DNA of 64,000 bases from Selaginella tamariscina. Taxonomy: Eukaryota > Streptophyta > Lycopodiopsida > Selaginellales > Selaginellaceae. The stretch is from NCBI GenBank assembly GCA_003024785.1, contig PUQB01000143.1:62001-126000 (forward strand), in the 5' to 3' direction. Positions 43,001 to 56,274 of this stretch are shown here, in pieces. Each line of letters starts with the position of its first letter. Position 1 is the stretch's first letter. A model generated the notes under the pieces. That model saw nothing but the letters and a program-made list of their open reading frames with translations, searched no databases and was not told the origin of the DNA. The position numbers and the translations under genes were made by a program.

Positions 43001-44247
43001 TGCTGCATTTCCAGTTGCATAAAATATACAGACCATATTAAATATCTTTAACTAGTTCTCAAAACTTTTCGCTTCAACGAGCATTTTACATAACTTCATA
43101 TGTTCATGACATGAAGAAGAATATATGTACTTCTTTGTGTGTTGTTGAAGGTTCAAAGGAAATAACACTCACATTCACAGATTACATTATTTCCAAAGAT
43201 GTTTCTCATAACAATCCAATTAGTTGCACCTCATGCCATCAATGGTTTGTGTTTCTACAAGTGATAAGAGGGGCAGTTCAAACACAATGTACCATTGTAT
43301 ATAGTAGGGATTTCTTTGCATAAACGTCTCTAGCAAATTTTGAGTAGTTGTTGGTTCTTTTCAAATATTTGTTCGTACAGGGATTGGTTAATTCTTGTTG
43401 AAATACATGTGGAAGGACACTAATTAAAACATAAATGAATTGAAGTTGATTATGTAGTACTCACCTTAGGCATCTTGGACTTTTGTAGGTTCTAGTAATT
43501 CTCTTGATGTAGTCTCCACAATGCACGTTGATGATTGGTATCTCTTTGTTTCAAGCAATAAAGAACTCATGTTTAAGGAACATGTCAAGAATGTAGATAT
43601 CAAAATAAGGAGAAATAACCATCGCAAAATCAGCATTAGCATGCAATTTCTAATGATTAAGAATGTTGAAATCTGCATGTAAGATAGAGTTAAAAAATGA
43701 AGAATTGACTTTGTCAAAATCATATTGCCAGGAACAATTCTTAGTAAAATATTGATTTGGGACATAACATATGAAGATAGTTAATGATAAGTAAACACAA
43801 GAAGTAGAGAAAGGAAGGGCAAACTCTAAAAGAATAGACTTATAAGGCGAGAGAAATCATTTAAGGTAGATATTTTGATATAAAAGATTTCCATACATGA
43901 TACTCAACAATTTGATGGAACATGATTGAGCAATGACTTCTTGTTTGAGTCTTTAACAAATATATGTTAATGTATGGACATGTTGACAAGCATTACATCA
44001 CCAAGAATATGTGTTGGTCATACAATTGAAACATGTCTAATGATCTAAAAGTTAAAAATCATCTAGAATTTTATATCCCTCAGCGCTAAGGTAGAGGCTC
44101 TAAATCCTCTGTGTTGAGGCTAGGGCTCAAACTCCTTGGCACCAAAGTTTGAATGATCAAAACTCGGTGCTAAGGGTTTACACCAATATTTTTTTAACCA
44201 ATTGTTTATGGAAGAATGATGAGAAGATTGCCACACAAAAATCCACC
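40001..44247. other. AT-rich intergenic region without a supported gene
   Basis: Open frames here are short and I recognise none. The repeated phrase type CTTGGCAC(T/C)A(A/G) near 41928, 42060-42070 and 44140 suggests degraded repeats. No terminal repeats, tRNA-like sequence or splice-consistent coding chain was found. Confidence 0.6.
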
Positions 44248-44251
44248 ATTA

Positions 44252-45991
44252 TGTCATAGTTTTTACTATGACTCCTCTTTTACTTTGGACGTAGACTGTT
44301 GTTACCTACTGGATTATGTGACGAACCCTAGATGTAGAAGAAACAGGCCCGCATAGTGCACTTGGGTATCTAGTGATGGTCCGGCCGGGTGTCGTTAGGT
44401 ATTTTGCAAGAAACTCTAGGCGAAGCTAGCACTTCCATTTAGAAAACTCTCCCCCGTTTTGACGTTCCATGTTAGGGGTTTTCACAAAGTATAGCTTGTC
44501 AAAATAAGGGTTAGGGACACCCTAGGGTTGACCTAACCCAGGGTTGCCCTAACCCCACGTCCTAAACCCCCCCCCTAGGGGTTAGGTTTAGGATTAGGTT
44601 TGGACAACTCATTTTCTCTAAGGCTAGCATTTCAGTGCCAGCCCACTTACTCATATAGGAAAACAGGGGGGGGGGGGCTCCGTCACATAAATAAGGTAGA
44701 GTATATGTAGGAGAGCTCCTGGGTTCATGAATGAGTTCGTTGCTCTTTTGCCGGTGCAAGCTTCAGCTTGTGTCGTTAAGGTACAACCCTCTGTTGTGCC
44801 GCCCTAACTTCCAGATGCCAGGGGTACGTCCCACCTTCGGGGTAGCTTACCCTTAACGTTGGCGAATCCATGCCTGGGAGGTCTTGTTGGAATGCACGTT
44901 CCAAGAGGCAGAGGTTGAGGCTTGTCTCTAGCCTCCTCCTCCACGTCAAGCTAGGTGTAGCACTCACAGCCAAGCAAGACACATCCGTGTCCTTGTCCAA
45001 CTGTGAGCGTGGGATCTTGTTTGACAGGTTCATGTTACTTGGTTCCTGAGGGTTCATTGAGGGGTTCTAGAGTCGGCATTTAGGAGCCACGTTTGTGGCA
45101 CTTGTGCAACTCTTGAATCTAAGGGCTATGGCATGATAGCCCACATTGGGGAAGGCAGTGTCACATGGAGATGTGACACTGGCTAAACGTCACATGGTAC
45201 AACGCCTGAGGCACACCCTTTGGGGTTATGTCATGGGCTTGTCGCCAAGGGGTTGGATACTTTAGCAAATAGACATGCTTGTGCTTGCACTAGGGTGCTA
45301 AGCCTTGGGCATCTGCTCAAGGGAGGTTAGGTCTCATAACTAGGTGTGCTTAGGCACACTTGGCTAGGGGAGAGTTCTCCTTGGATTTCTAGGGTTGAAC
45401 AACCTAAACATGTTAGCAGGAGCCCTTTTGTGAGGCACTCGCAAGGTCATGTGCTTAGGGTTATCCCAAACCTAGCCTTAGGGAGTTTGCTTAGCAGAAC
45501 ACTCGTGTCCGCCTACGGCACACACTCGTGTCCTCACTAAGTACTAACCCTAGGTCTAGGGTATAACTTGGCCACTCAAACCCTTAGGGGTTAGTCGTGG
45601 TTCAGGGTACCCTTGTCGCCCTAAAGGGGTTGTACTCCCGGATTAGGGTGATTCCTCAAGGGGTAAGTGACAATGCCTTAGCTCTGTCCAGGGGTGTGTG
45701 TGGAACACACGTCTCCTTGATGGGGGTTAGGGCATGAGCCTGTCTAGGACTTCTAGGGCTAAACCCTAAGTCAACTAGGGTTATCCCTCAAGGGTTCTGG
45801 GGGCAGACACTCTAGGGAGACTTAGGCTAAACCCTAAGTCTCCTGTCCACTTGGGCATTAGAGTCTAACCCTAGGGGTCGTTGGGGTTGTTCTGAGAAAC
45901 TTAGCGTTGCTCACACAGGGTGATGACGCCAAATGGCCACCGTGTTGCCACGTGTTGCCACGTGTTGGCCCTTTGGGTTAAAACTCTGACA
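44252..45991 (+). repeat. LARD left LTR
   Basis: 1740 bp, dense in CCCTAGGG/TTAGGGTT-type motifs. It differs from the right LTR by few substitutions and by one extra 12-bp unit (CCACGTGTTG repeated near 45950-45970). A 93-codon minus-strand frame inside it occurs in both LTRs and is not a recognised gene. Confidence 0.92.
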
Positions 45992-46006
45992 ATTAGTATC
46001 GGAGCC
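45992..46006 (+). promoter_or_regulatory. LARD primer-binding site
   Basis: ATTAGTATCGGAGCC directly follows the left LTR. It resembles TGGTATCAGAGC (initiator tRNA-Met complement) with two changes. Confidence 0.7.
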
Positions 46007-49000
46007 ATTCTCTACGGTCAATAGGATTGCCTAAAGTGTGGGGTGTTTTAGGGTTTAGTTAGTTCTAAATTCTTGAAGTGCTCTATCACTTTCGGCTAAC
46101 GTCTGAATTCTGCGTGGAGAGTTGGTCCTGAGATCTATAACTCTTCAGAGTACACCTACTTCTGAAGTGGGTGTGGTTATGGACTCCAATGTTGAAGGTA
46201 CCACTTGGAAGGCAACTTCCAAGTTGTATGCCAGGTTACTTTACCTCATGGATGTTCAGGTTACTTTACCATATACTCCCACAAGACATGGCGTGTTAGT
46301 TTGTTTTGGCTTACAAACTAAGTCTTGTGAAGTAGATCATGTGATATGCTAAGTTTACACATTATTGAAAAATTTTCTTTTTCTTTAAAGTGTTTGAATT
46401 TGGGATAACACATGATTTGAAAACAGATAGTGTCCATTGAGTTTTGGCTTAGATCAAGATTCAATATCGGATCCAACAATAGTGTTCAAACGGGGAAAGA
46501 CTTATGTTCAGAAGTCTTTGACTTCGGGAGAAGGGGCATATTCAAACATAAGAGTGAACACTACATTCTGACAGAAGTTGTAAAATAAGCTCTCATTATA
46601 GTGCATGTTTTCCAGAGTGTAACTCTAGAAGCAGACTATGGTGATGAACTTATAATACAACGGAATGTCGGATATTGACATATGATAAATATGTTAAGCA
46701 ATGGGTTTGAAGATCCAATGTAGTCAAAGCATTGTCCAATGTTCGCAGTATTTGATGACGCTAGCTACAAGTAACATTAGGTGAAATAGTTTACTAAGTT
46801 CAAGTTACCTAATTTGAACAAAGTACAACTTGAAACCTTAGTTGGTTGTAAGCGCGCACTTTGTATTCAAGTTAGCTAGCTCGGCCAACTTGATTATGAA
46901 GTTATCTCATGTGGGATCATAAGAATGAAAAAAAAAAAATAGAACTATTCTTGACTCAAGGTTTGATGGTGTTCCTTGGGTTCATTGCAGGTTCTATCTC
47001 AAGGTCTGATGGTGTTCCTTGAGTTTAGATTAACATTCGTAAAAGTACGATATCGAGTTTTGTGATTAACTCAAGAAGTTGGTATTTCTTCTTGATGATT
47101 ATAGTTCATGGTTCCTAGCGTATGGTCCAATATCCGGTCCGAGAATATGAGGTTTCCTATCGCCTCATCTGTTGAGATATTTATATTCTAGACTTTGGCA
47201 AAATTTGTAACAATCTTTTCAAGATTGGTTATAAATGACTTGTCAAAAGTATGGTATGATATCTCCTCAATATTGAGTTTGGAGCGCTCAATATCGGAAC
47301 TTGGTTATGATCACATGAGGTGGCCATAATCATATAATATAAAAACTCAAGCGGACTTGAGTTCCACACTTTGGTAAGGCACTCCCTTAGTGTTATAACT
47401 TGAAACATGTTTTCAAGTTAGTTGAGAAATGAAGCATTTCTCAATACATTGCTTGAGGGTAATGTGATACTTTATGGATGGCTAGGTGTCTACAATGAAT
47501 AGTGTATCTTAGTTCGATATACTAAACTAGATATCTTATTCATGTTTGGGGAGATCTGCTGAAGTATAAGATATAATTAAAACATGAAGTTGTTGTGGCA
47601 CTTTAGTGTCATGATAACATTAATGTGGAAAATAATATCTTACTAAATCAGTTAGATGAACCAGACACTAGTTCATGATTCCTCTTAGTCTCTGAACGAT
47701 TCTGCAGAATACTATCATAACATTATCATTTCCGTCTCAAAACTGAAGTTCGATTCATGTAAACTAAGACCATGTTTATAATGTAGTTGTAGCATTTCGA
47801 TAAATTGATATGATTGTAAGGTTATATCCGCTAGTATAATAACTAGTTGATAAACTTAGGATTTGAATGTTAAAAACAATCATTATCCATTCAAGAGTAT
47901 CAATATCGAAATTACAATTGTTTATGGAATAAGGGTTAGTTTAAAAAGATGTTTATCAAAACACTAATTGCTCGAATTAGTGAAAATGCTATACTTCAGT
48001 ATAGTGTTGAGAAACATTTACATAATCAATTTCAGAGTTGGAAATCAATATAATGTTATGGAGGCGTGCAGTATTATGAGTTCAGGGAGACTCTTATCGT
48101 GGAAACTAAGTCTTAAAATTTGGTATTTTGAACTTAGTGCGATAGGGAGTTAGGAATTATTGAACGGCATCTAGTATGTTGTGCTCTTTAGGGAATGAGT
48201 ACAATGAGTGTGACAATTAAGAGATGTATTATCTAAAAGTTGTCGATTGAGACACTAGAGATGGGTTGAATTTCCTGGTTTCCACATTGGTTTGTAAGAA
48301 AGGTATGTTAGCTTATCTGGTCCCTGAACTGGTCGGTGTTATGAAAGAGTACAAAGCTGGTTGCGAAAGACGAATGATAGTGCTATCACTTGGTCGCAAA
48401 TTTGACTGAATTTGATTCCTATTGGGAATAAATTTATGTTAATAACACACCAAGTGGATAGCAGTTGACAGGTTGGCAAGACCTTGTTGTATACATGTGT
48501 ACAGCCATGCGCCTCTGTGATCGCCTCTGGCCAGATTGACATGTCTACAAGGAATAAGGTTTTACGAATAGTACTCTTGTATCGGAAAAGAGCTTGATTC
48601 CGATAAAAATCTCATACTTAGTCTGGCGTAACTATATACTAACGAGGGATAGGTATAGTAGCAGACCCTTATGTAAAGGGGTAATGAGAAACACCGAGGG
48701 ATGCAAAAATGTGAAGCTATAATACCGTAACATGTGGAGATGTGGGACCATTGGAAAATTCAAAAAAATACAAAGGTGTTGGATTAAGCAATTGAGATGA
48801 ACTCAACGTGCTTGTTGTGCGCTAAGACGACAAGGTCGTCAACAGCGTTTGATATTAAGGAATAAAGCAAGCCTTTATTTCTTATTAACCAAGGGGCCGG
48901 CAACAACACTAACTAGAGGCCTCCAATATAAATTCTAGTTAAGTAAAGAAATTAACCATTGTGTTGTGTGCGTCGGGTGACAGACTTTGCAGACGTGCAA

Positions 49001-49227
49001 AAGGTCTCCAGGTGACTTCATGTCGCAGGTGGTGCCTCCGGCAGCTCGGTTTACGACTCAATGAACGACGGTTTTGAAGTACTTGGTTTCGCGTAATGCA
49101 AGGGGGGTAATAAAAATTATGTGAACTTTTGGCTGACTCCGCATAGAGTGATATGTTAGTTTTGGTTAGTTTTCTCTAACATTATCTAGTCTTGGAGTTG
49201 GACGTCAACGAGGACGTTGATATTTTC
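46007..49227. other. LARD internal region, non-coding
   Basis: No open frame over 80 codons and no retroviral motif. The first 100 bp match the leader of the Gypsy element at 52420-52560 (TCTATCACTTTCGG then GAATTCTGC), which links the two elements. Confidence 0.8.
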
Positions 49228-49241
49228 AAAGGCGGGGAGTG
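49228..49241 (+). promoter_or_regulatory. LARD polypurine tract
   Basis: AAAGGCGGGGAGTG abuts the right LTR, as expected for the plus-strand primer. Confidence 0.7.
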
Positions 49242-50970
49242 TGTCATAGTTTTTACTATGACTCCTCTTTTACTTTGGACGTAGACTGTTGTTACCTACT
49301 GGATTATGTGACGAACCCTAGATGTAGAAGAAACAGGCCCGCATAGTGCACTTGGGTATCTAGTGATGGTCCGGCCGGGTGTCGTTAGGTATTTGCAAGA
49401 AACTCTAGGCGAAGCTAGCACTTCCATTTAGAAAACTCTCCCCCGTTTTGACGTTCCAAGTTAGGGGTTTTCACAAAGTATAGCTTGTCAAAATAAGGGT
49501 TAGGGACACCCCTAGGGTTGACCTAACCCTAGGGTTGCCCTAACCCCACGTCCTAAACCCCCCCCTAGGGGTTAGGTTTAGGATTAGGTTTGGACAACTC
49601 ATTTTCTCTAAGGGTTAGCATTTCAGTGCCAGCCCACTTACTCATATAGGAAAACAGGGGGGGGGGCTCCATCACATAAATAAGGTAGAGTATATGTAGG
49701 AGAGCTCCTGGGTTCATGAATGAGTTCGTTGCTCTTTTGCCGGTGCAAGCTTCAGCTTGTGTCGTTAAGGTACAACCCTCTGTTGTGCCGCCCTAACTTC
49801 CAGATGCCAAGGGTACGTCCCACCTTCGGGGTAGCTTACCCTTAACGTTGGCGAATCCATGCCTGGGAGGTCTTGTCGGAATGCACGTTCCAAGAGGTAG
49901 AGGTTGAGGCTTGTCTCTAGCCTCCTCCTCCACGTCAAGCTAGGTGTAGCACTCACAGCCAAGCAAGACACATCCGTGTCCTTGTCCAATTGTGAGCGTG
50001 GGATCTTGTTTGACAGGTTCATGTTACTTGGTTCCTGAGGGTTCATTGAGGGGTTCTAGAGTCGGCATTTAGGAGCCACGTTTGTGGCACTTGGTGCAAC
50101 TCTTGAATCTAAGGGCTATGGCATGATAGCCCACATTGGGGAAGGCAGTGTCACATGGAGATGTGACACTGGCTAAACGTCACATGGTACAACGCCTGAG
50201 GCACACCCTTTGGGGTTATGTCATGGGCTTGTCGCCAAGGGGTTGGATACTTTAGCAAATAGACATGCTTGTGCTTGCACTAGGGTGCTAAGCCTTGGGC
50301 ATCTGCTCAAGGGAGGTTAGGTCTCATAACTAGGTGTGCTTAGGCACACTTGGCTAGGGGAGTTCTCCTTGGATTTCTAGGGTTGAACAACCTAAACATG
50401 TTAGCAGGAGCCCTTTTGTGAGGCACTCGCAAGGTCATGTGCTTAGGGTTATCCCAAACCTAGCCTTAGGGAGTTTGCTTAGCAGAACACTCGTGTCCGC
50501 CTACGGCACACACTCGTGTCCTCACTAAGTACTAACCCTAGGTCTAGGGTATAACTTGGCCACTCAAACCCTTAGGGGTTAGTCGTGGTTCAGGGTACCC
50601 CTTGTCGCCCTAAAGGGGTTGTACTCCCGGATTAGGGTGATTCCTCAAGGGGTAAGTGACGATGCCTTAGCTCTGTCCAGGGGTGTGTGTGGAACACACG
50701 TCTCCTTGATGGGGGTTAGGGCATGAGCCTGTCTAGGACTTCTAGGGCTAAACCCTAAGTCAACTAGGGTTATCCCTCAAGGGTTCTGGGGGCAGACACT
50801 CTAGGGAGACTTAGGCTAAACCCTAAGTCTCCTGTCCACTTGGGCATTAGAGTCTAACCCTAGGGGTCGTTGGGGTTGTTCTGAGAAACTTAGCGTTGCT
50901 CACACAGGGTGATGACGCCAAATGGCCACCGTGTTGCCACGTGTTGGCCCTTTGGGTTAAAACTCTGACA
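49242..50970 (+). repeat. LARD right LTR
   Basis: 1729-bp direct repeat of 44252-45991. Confidence 0.92.
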
Positions 50971-51199
50971 ATTACCTCATGGCAACAAAGCTCCAAGACA
51001 TGAGCAGGTTCATTTGTTGGTAGATTTTGCCATTAAAGGATTTGCTTTGATGGCTTGGAGAGAAAAGGCAGTGAAAACTTGTCACGAATTTTGCTTATTT
51101 TATTGAGGAGAATGAATGTTAAGCTAAAATTTCCTATGTCTATAAACATAGTTGTTTCGCCACCATTAACCCATGATAAGGAATAAATGGAATAATGAG

Positions 51200-52419
51200 T
51201 GTCATAGTTTTTATTATGACTCGACCCTTTACTTTGGGGTTTGACTGTTGTTACCTACTGACTTGTGTGATGAACCCTAGATGTAGTAGGAAACATGCTC
51301 GCTTAATGTCTAGTGATGGTCTGGCCGAGTGTCATTAGATATTTGTAGGAAACTCTAAGCAAAGCTAGAACTTATCTTTTAAAAAACTCTTCCCTAGTTT
51401 GACATTAGGTTTTTCCAGTATAGCTTGTCAAGAAAGGGTTAGGGACACCCCAAGCAATAAGACGACCATCTGCGAGCTGCACGTGAAAATTTAACACTCT
51501 CATAAACACACATATGTTAAACCCCTGCATGATTTATATTTTTGGGGTGTATGTGATACATGTACTCCCTGATGAGGGTGATTCCTCAAGGGATAAGTCA
51601 CAAACAATGAGGGTGATTCCTCAAGGGATAAGTCACAAACAATGCCTCTGTCTTAGGGATATGTGCTAAGCATGTCTCGATTGATCACGAGTCTATTTAG
51701 GTCTTTTGTGGCAAGGATCGTAAAGTCTACTAGGAATATCCTTTAATTTAAGGTAGGGTTGCCCTAACCCCACGCCCTAATACCCCCCTAGGAGTTAGGT
51801 TTAGGGTTAGGCATTTCATTTCATTAAGGGCTGGCATTTCTGTGCCAACCCACTTACTCACTTAGGAAAATAGGGGAGGGGGTCTGTCACATAAAAAGGT
51901 AGAGTATGTGTAGTGAGGCTTCCTGGGTTCAAATAAGAGCTCGTTAATCTCTTATTGGTGCAAGCTAAGCTTGTGTCGTCAAGGTGCAACCCTCTGTTGT
52001 GCCACCCAAACTTCCACACAATAGGGGTATGTCCCACCTTTGGGTTAGATTATCCTTATCATTGGCAAGATCTCGCCTATGTGACAGGGGTATGTCACTT
52101 CCAAGGAGTTAGTCAAATTTCTTGGGCCGAAAACCTGCTCGCAAGCTCAAAGGCATTGCTCGAGTTCACATTTTGCAGAACTAATGGTTGAGGCCTTGCT
52201 CTGGCCGCCTCAATCACACTAAGCTAGGAACGACACCTATAGCTCGGTTAGTCTGAGTATTCTGATTCACAAGGTGAGCCTCGTTCGTGGACTTGGTCAG
52301 CTAGGGTTTAAGCTCCTAAGGATTGAGTTCCTAATACGGGTTACTTTACCAGATTTCGTGGGGTTCTAGGGTTGGCATCTGGCAAGCCGCCTTTGTGGCA
52401 CCAAGTAAAAACTCTGGCA
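51200..52419 (+). repeat. Diverged LTR of the LARD/Gypsy family
   Basis: It begins TGTCATAGTTTTTATTATGA and ends AAACTCTGGCA, like the LARD LTR but with large deletions. About 110 bp at 51450-51560 are foreign to the LARD LTR and match 22081-22162. A 38-bp direct duplication (GAGGGTGATTCCTCAAGGGA block) lies at about 51573-51645. Confidence 0.82.
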
Positions 52420-52741
52420 CACTTTAACAATTCTATGCGGTCAGTAGGATTGCCTTAAGTCATAGGGTGTTTCAGTGTTTAGATAACTCTAAGTTCTTGA
52501 TCTACTCTATCACTTTCGGTTGACATGTCTGTATTCTGCATAGAGAGTTTGATCATGTGAGTCATCAACCTTCAAAGAACACTTGCTTAGTGAGTCAGCG
52601 TGGGATTCTAGGTATGTCCGAAAGTCTTATGCTGGTTCAAACTGATGTGTGTGGGTGTACAACCTATGTAGGGTGTTTCCAACTTCATATTGGGAATATT
52701 CCAAGCATATTCTCTGAGTGTTGAAACTAGGGTTCAATACG

Positions 52742-54067
52742 ATGAGCAAAAGAAAGCAACCAGAGCTTGAGGCAAAGAGGGCTACTACAGAGGCTCAAAA
52801 TGAGGAGATGGATGAAGCTGATCCAGGTCGACTCCCTAGAGTTAGGTAGCGGTCTGGTTGGTAGGAAATAATGATGGATGCCCTAAATGAACTTCGAGGG
52901 GATATTTTAGGGTTGAGCAATCAAATTGGTAATGTTGTTGATTGAATTTTAGTGGTTACCACATTACTAAATGTTCCACAACCAGACACACGAAGAAAGA
53001 AGAAGAAGCATGATCCAGAGCCAGGTTCCTCTGAATCAAATTCTTTGGTAGATGAAGTTGGTAGGGGTCCTAGTAAATTCAAGCCAGTCAAGCTTTGGAA
53101 TTTTTAGGTTCAAAGGACTATAAAATTCTGGACGACTAGTTATATAATATGAAAAGTTATTTTGAGGTTGCTTTCGTGAGAAAGACGGAAAAGGTTACTT
53201 GTGCCAAGTAGTTTCTCAAAGGAGAAGCTAAGACTTGATGGCGGATAATTGAAGGTGAACCTGAATATTGAAACAACTGGAAACACATGAAAAGGGAGAT
53301 CAAAAAGCAATATATGCCGAATGACCTTGGGTTGCAATTGTGTGCTGATTTGGCAGCTTGTAAACAAGGAGTTTGGGGAAACCCGGTGGACCATGTTTAT
53401 CGATTTGAAAGTATACGACGTTTGGTCCCAAACATGAGCGATGATGAAGCTCGAAGTTGCTTCATGGCCAACTTGAATGAGAAGACACGGAAGGAGATCA
53501 TAAGGTACAAGCCAACAAGCCATCGGGAATGTCAGGAGGCAACTCAAAAGGTTGCTAATGGCATGTCGTTGGAAGACTTGTACAGTAAGGGAGAGGAAGC
53601 AAAACCTAAACCGAGGAGTTTTCCCTCAAAAGTCTGGGTTTAGAAGGTTTGATCAGTGACCAAATCAATCACCATCAATTCGAAGTGCAAGTCCCTTTGT
53701 CAACAATTCCAAGTTTTCGGATACATCAAAAACCATCGGATCTCGAAAACCATTAGCATTATCACCACCTCAGTAGACCAAGGGCTCGGCTCTAAAGTCT
53801 GCTCCCTTGCAATCCACAAGTGGGGTTCCAGCATGTTATAATTGTAACAAGTATGGTCATGCCGCTAGACAATGTCGGGCATTCTCACAACAATCAGGTC
53901 ATTTCAAAATAATGATAGAAGAAGAAGTTGCTAAACCAGAAATGCTTGAAGATCAGGAAGATGAGTCAAAAGAAATAATGTTGTGCCAGATACAACCTGC
54001 CTTATTCGTTATTCAAGACAAAACTGACCTTTTACTATATTTGATAGGAAGGATACGAAAGGATTGA
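52742..54067 (+). pseudogene. Gypsy gag with CCHC knuckle
   Basis: It starts MSKRKQPELEAKRATTEAQN. The retrotransposon gag domain reads WKHMKREIKKQYMPNDLGLQ, YRFESIRRLVPNMSDDEARS and FMANLNEKTRKEIIRYKPTS (53287-53643). The knuckle is CYNCNKYGHAARQC (about 53827). Many stops before 53280 break the N-terminal half. Confidence 0.85.
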
Positions 54068-56274
54068 GTTCGAATGATGATCAATATTGGAGCAACATAC
54101 AACTTCATATCGACTAGTTTAGCTCATCAATTGAATTTGGATGTAATAAAATGTGTGAAATAAAAATCAATTTTGACAAAGATTCTCAAAATACTAATAA
54201 TATAGTAAGGGCAGTTCTTGTCCAAATCAAAGATGGAAGGCTAAACTAGACTTAGTTGTCTGACGGGTTTTGATTTTGTTTTGGGTATGGAATGGTTCCA
54301 TAAATATGTAATTAAAATGAGGGGTTCTGAAGATAATTGAATCATGCTTGTAACAGACAAAGAGGACACTAGAAAAACAATGCTCAAGATGGAAATGCTA
54401 ACTAATAAGGATTGGAATCCTATGTTTCTTACATGAACTCAGTTGCGTAAGGTAGTTAGACATCGAGTGAAAACTAGTGAAGTCAAAATAGGAAATGGTC
54501 AAGAATCTGTTCCTAAACCTATTTTGGAAGTCTTGAACATGTTTAAGGACGTGTTGCCAGAAGACTTGCCACCTGAGTTACCTCCACGTCAAGGTGTGGA
54601 TCATAGGATAGAGATTTTACTAGGTTAGTCTCCACTAGCAAGAGCCTCATATTGGTTGAATCCTCAAGAGTTAATAGAATTAAAGAGATAACTGATAAAT
54701 TGGTTGGTATTTAACCTAGTTGATCATTGTATGGTGCATTGATCTTGTTTGTAATGAAAAAGGATGGTACGATGCAAAGTGTGTGGACTATCGAGCGTTG
54801 AACGCGATAACTATTAAAAATATATATCCTCTTCCACGAGTAGATGACTTATTTGATAGGTTATTAAAAGCAAAGTATTTTTCAAGAATAACTTGAGATT
54901 TGGGTACTATTAGATTCAGGTAATAGAGAATGACATTCAAAAAACCGCTTTTTAACACATTATGGATCATTGGAGTTTCTAGTCTTGCCATTTGGGTTGT
55001 GCAATGCTTCAGCAACTTTTTGCATAATGATGGATGATTTGTTTAGAGACTATCTAGACAGTTCGTAGTGGTGTATATTGATGACATTTTGGTTTTCAGT
55101 TCGACAATTGAGGAACATGTGGAACACTTAGAAAAGAGTGTTTCAGAAGTTGAGAGAAACCAATTGTATGCTAAAGAAAGCAAGTGCGCATTTGGTCAAA
55201 CCAAAATAGATTTCTTGACACTTGATCTCAGGTGGGGAGGTTGCCATGGATCCAAAGAAAATTCAAGCTATTACTGAGTGGATGACTTTAAAGATGTGCA
55301 TGAAGTTAGATCATTTCTTGGTCTAACAGGGTATTACCGAAGATTCATAAAGGGTTACTCGGAGATAGCGGCCCCATTGACAGATCTTACGAAGAACATT
55401 CCATGGCATTGGACTCCAGAGTGCCAACGTGCATTCGTCAAACTCAAAGAGCTATCTCTTCTGAGCCAGTTTTGCAGTTGCCCATCTTTGAAGATCCCTT
55501 TGAAGTAGAATGTGACGCTTCCGACTTTGCAATTGGTGGGTATTGCAATAGAAAGGACATCCAGTGTCCTTTTTCTCAAAGAAGTTGATGCCACAAATCA
55601 TGGCCTACTCAGAAAAGAGATGTATGCTATTGTTGCTTCCTTAGAGTATTGGTGTCATTATTTCCAACTCATGGCATTATGCAACTCTAAGGTATTTGAA
55701 ACGCAGCCGAAGCTATCACCAAAGTATGCCAGATGGCATCATAAGTTAGCTTGATTTCAGCCTGAAATCAGACATAAAGTTGGAAAGACAATGTGATAGC
55801 GGATGCACTTAGTAGGAAGGGTTAACGTCATATTATGTTAGCACCAGTGTCAACTTTGGTGGATGAATTTGTGACGGCTTATCCTCAAGACAAGTTTGCT
55901 AAGGAGGCTTTGAACCTGGTGGCAAAGAGGAAACATGTTCATCAATTACAAAAGATGGTAATATTCCAGCAGGAATAGAAAGTCAAATGGATACACTTAA
56001 AGGAGCGCATTTTGCGATATGAGATGGAGTTCTTTATTATAAAGAAAGGAGACTCTATGTTCCAGAAGGGACATGTAGGGAGAGATTATTAAGAGAGCAT
56101 CATAACGTTCCTTTGGCAGAACATGGTGGAAGGTATAAGACGTTGGCTTTGTTGAAACAGGGATTCTATTGGTCGGGTATGATAAACGATGTTGCTAAGT
56201 ATGTTAAGACATGCCCCACATGTCAACAAGTGAAAAGTTGATCACAAAAATGAGCTGAGAAGTTGCAGTTGGTT
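54068..56274 (+). pseudogene. Gypsy pol (protease, RT, RNase H, integrase), decayed
   Basis: Blocks in order: a protease remnant IGATYNFISTSLAHQLNL (about 54091); the RT linker LEVLNMFKDVLPEDLPPELP; the RT catalytic VVYIDDILVFSSTIEEHVEH (about 55066); RNase H entry [20 protein letters not shown] and [12 protein letters not shown]; and an integrase zinc region LREHHNVPLAEHGGRYKTLA...CPTCQQVK (about 56090-56240). Stops in every domain make it inactive. Confidence 0.88.

Larger units (their letters stand above)
44252..50970 (+). mobile_element. Non-coding LTR retrotransposon (LARD-like), 6.7 kb
   Basis: Nearly identical direct repeats of 1740 and 1729 bp (44252-45991 and 49242-50970) begin TGTCATAG and end CTCTGACA. 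A primer-site-like AGTATCGGAGCC follows the left LTR, and a purine tract AAAGGCGGGGAGTG precedes the right LTR. The flanks carry ATTA on both sides (44248-44251 and 50971-50974). The 3.25-kb interior has no long open frame. The young LTRs and absent coding capacity fit a non-autonomous element mobilised by a related Gypsy. Confidence 0.9.
51200..56274 (+). mobile_element. Decayed Ty3/Gypsy element related to the LARD, truncated at its 3' side
   Basis: Its left LTR (51200-52419) and leader are diverged relatives of the LARD LTR and leader. Gag, protease, RT, RNase H and integrase follow in Gypsy order, all with stops. The element is cut near 56274, where another Gypsy LTR begins, so no right LTR is seen. 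It is the likely former autonomous type for the LARD family (inference). Confidence 0.85.

Noticed and set aside
40001-44247. Short frames that might be genes (for example 41843-42040 and 42516-42800)
   Set aside because: They are under 100 codons, have no family likeness, no chain of exons, and AT-rich non-coding composition.
44776-45057. A 93-codon minus-strand frame repeated at 49765-50046
   Set aside because: The apparent conservation is only because both copies lie in the two near-identical LTRs of one young element. No motif is recognised.
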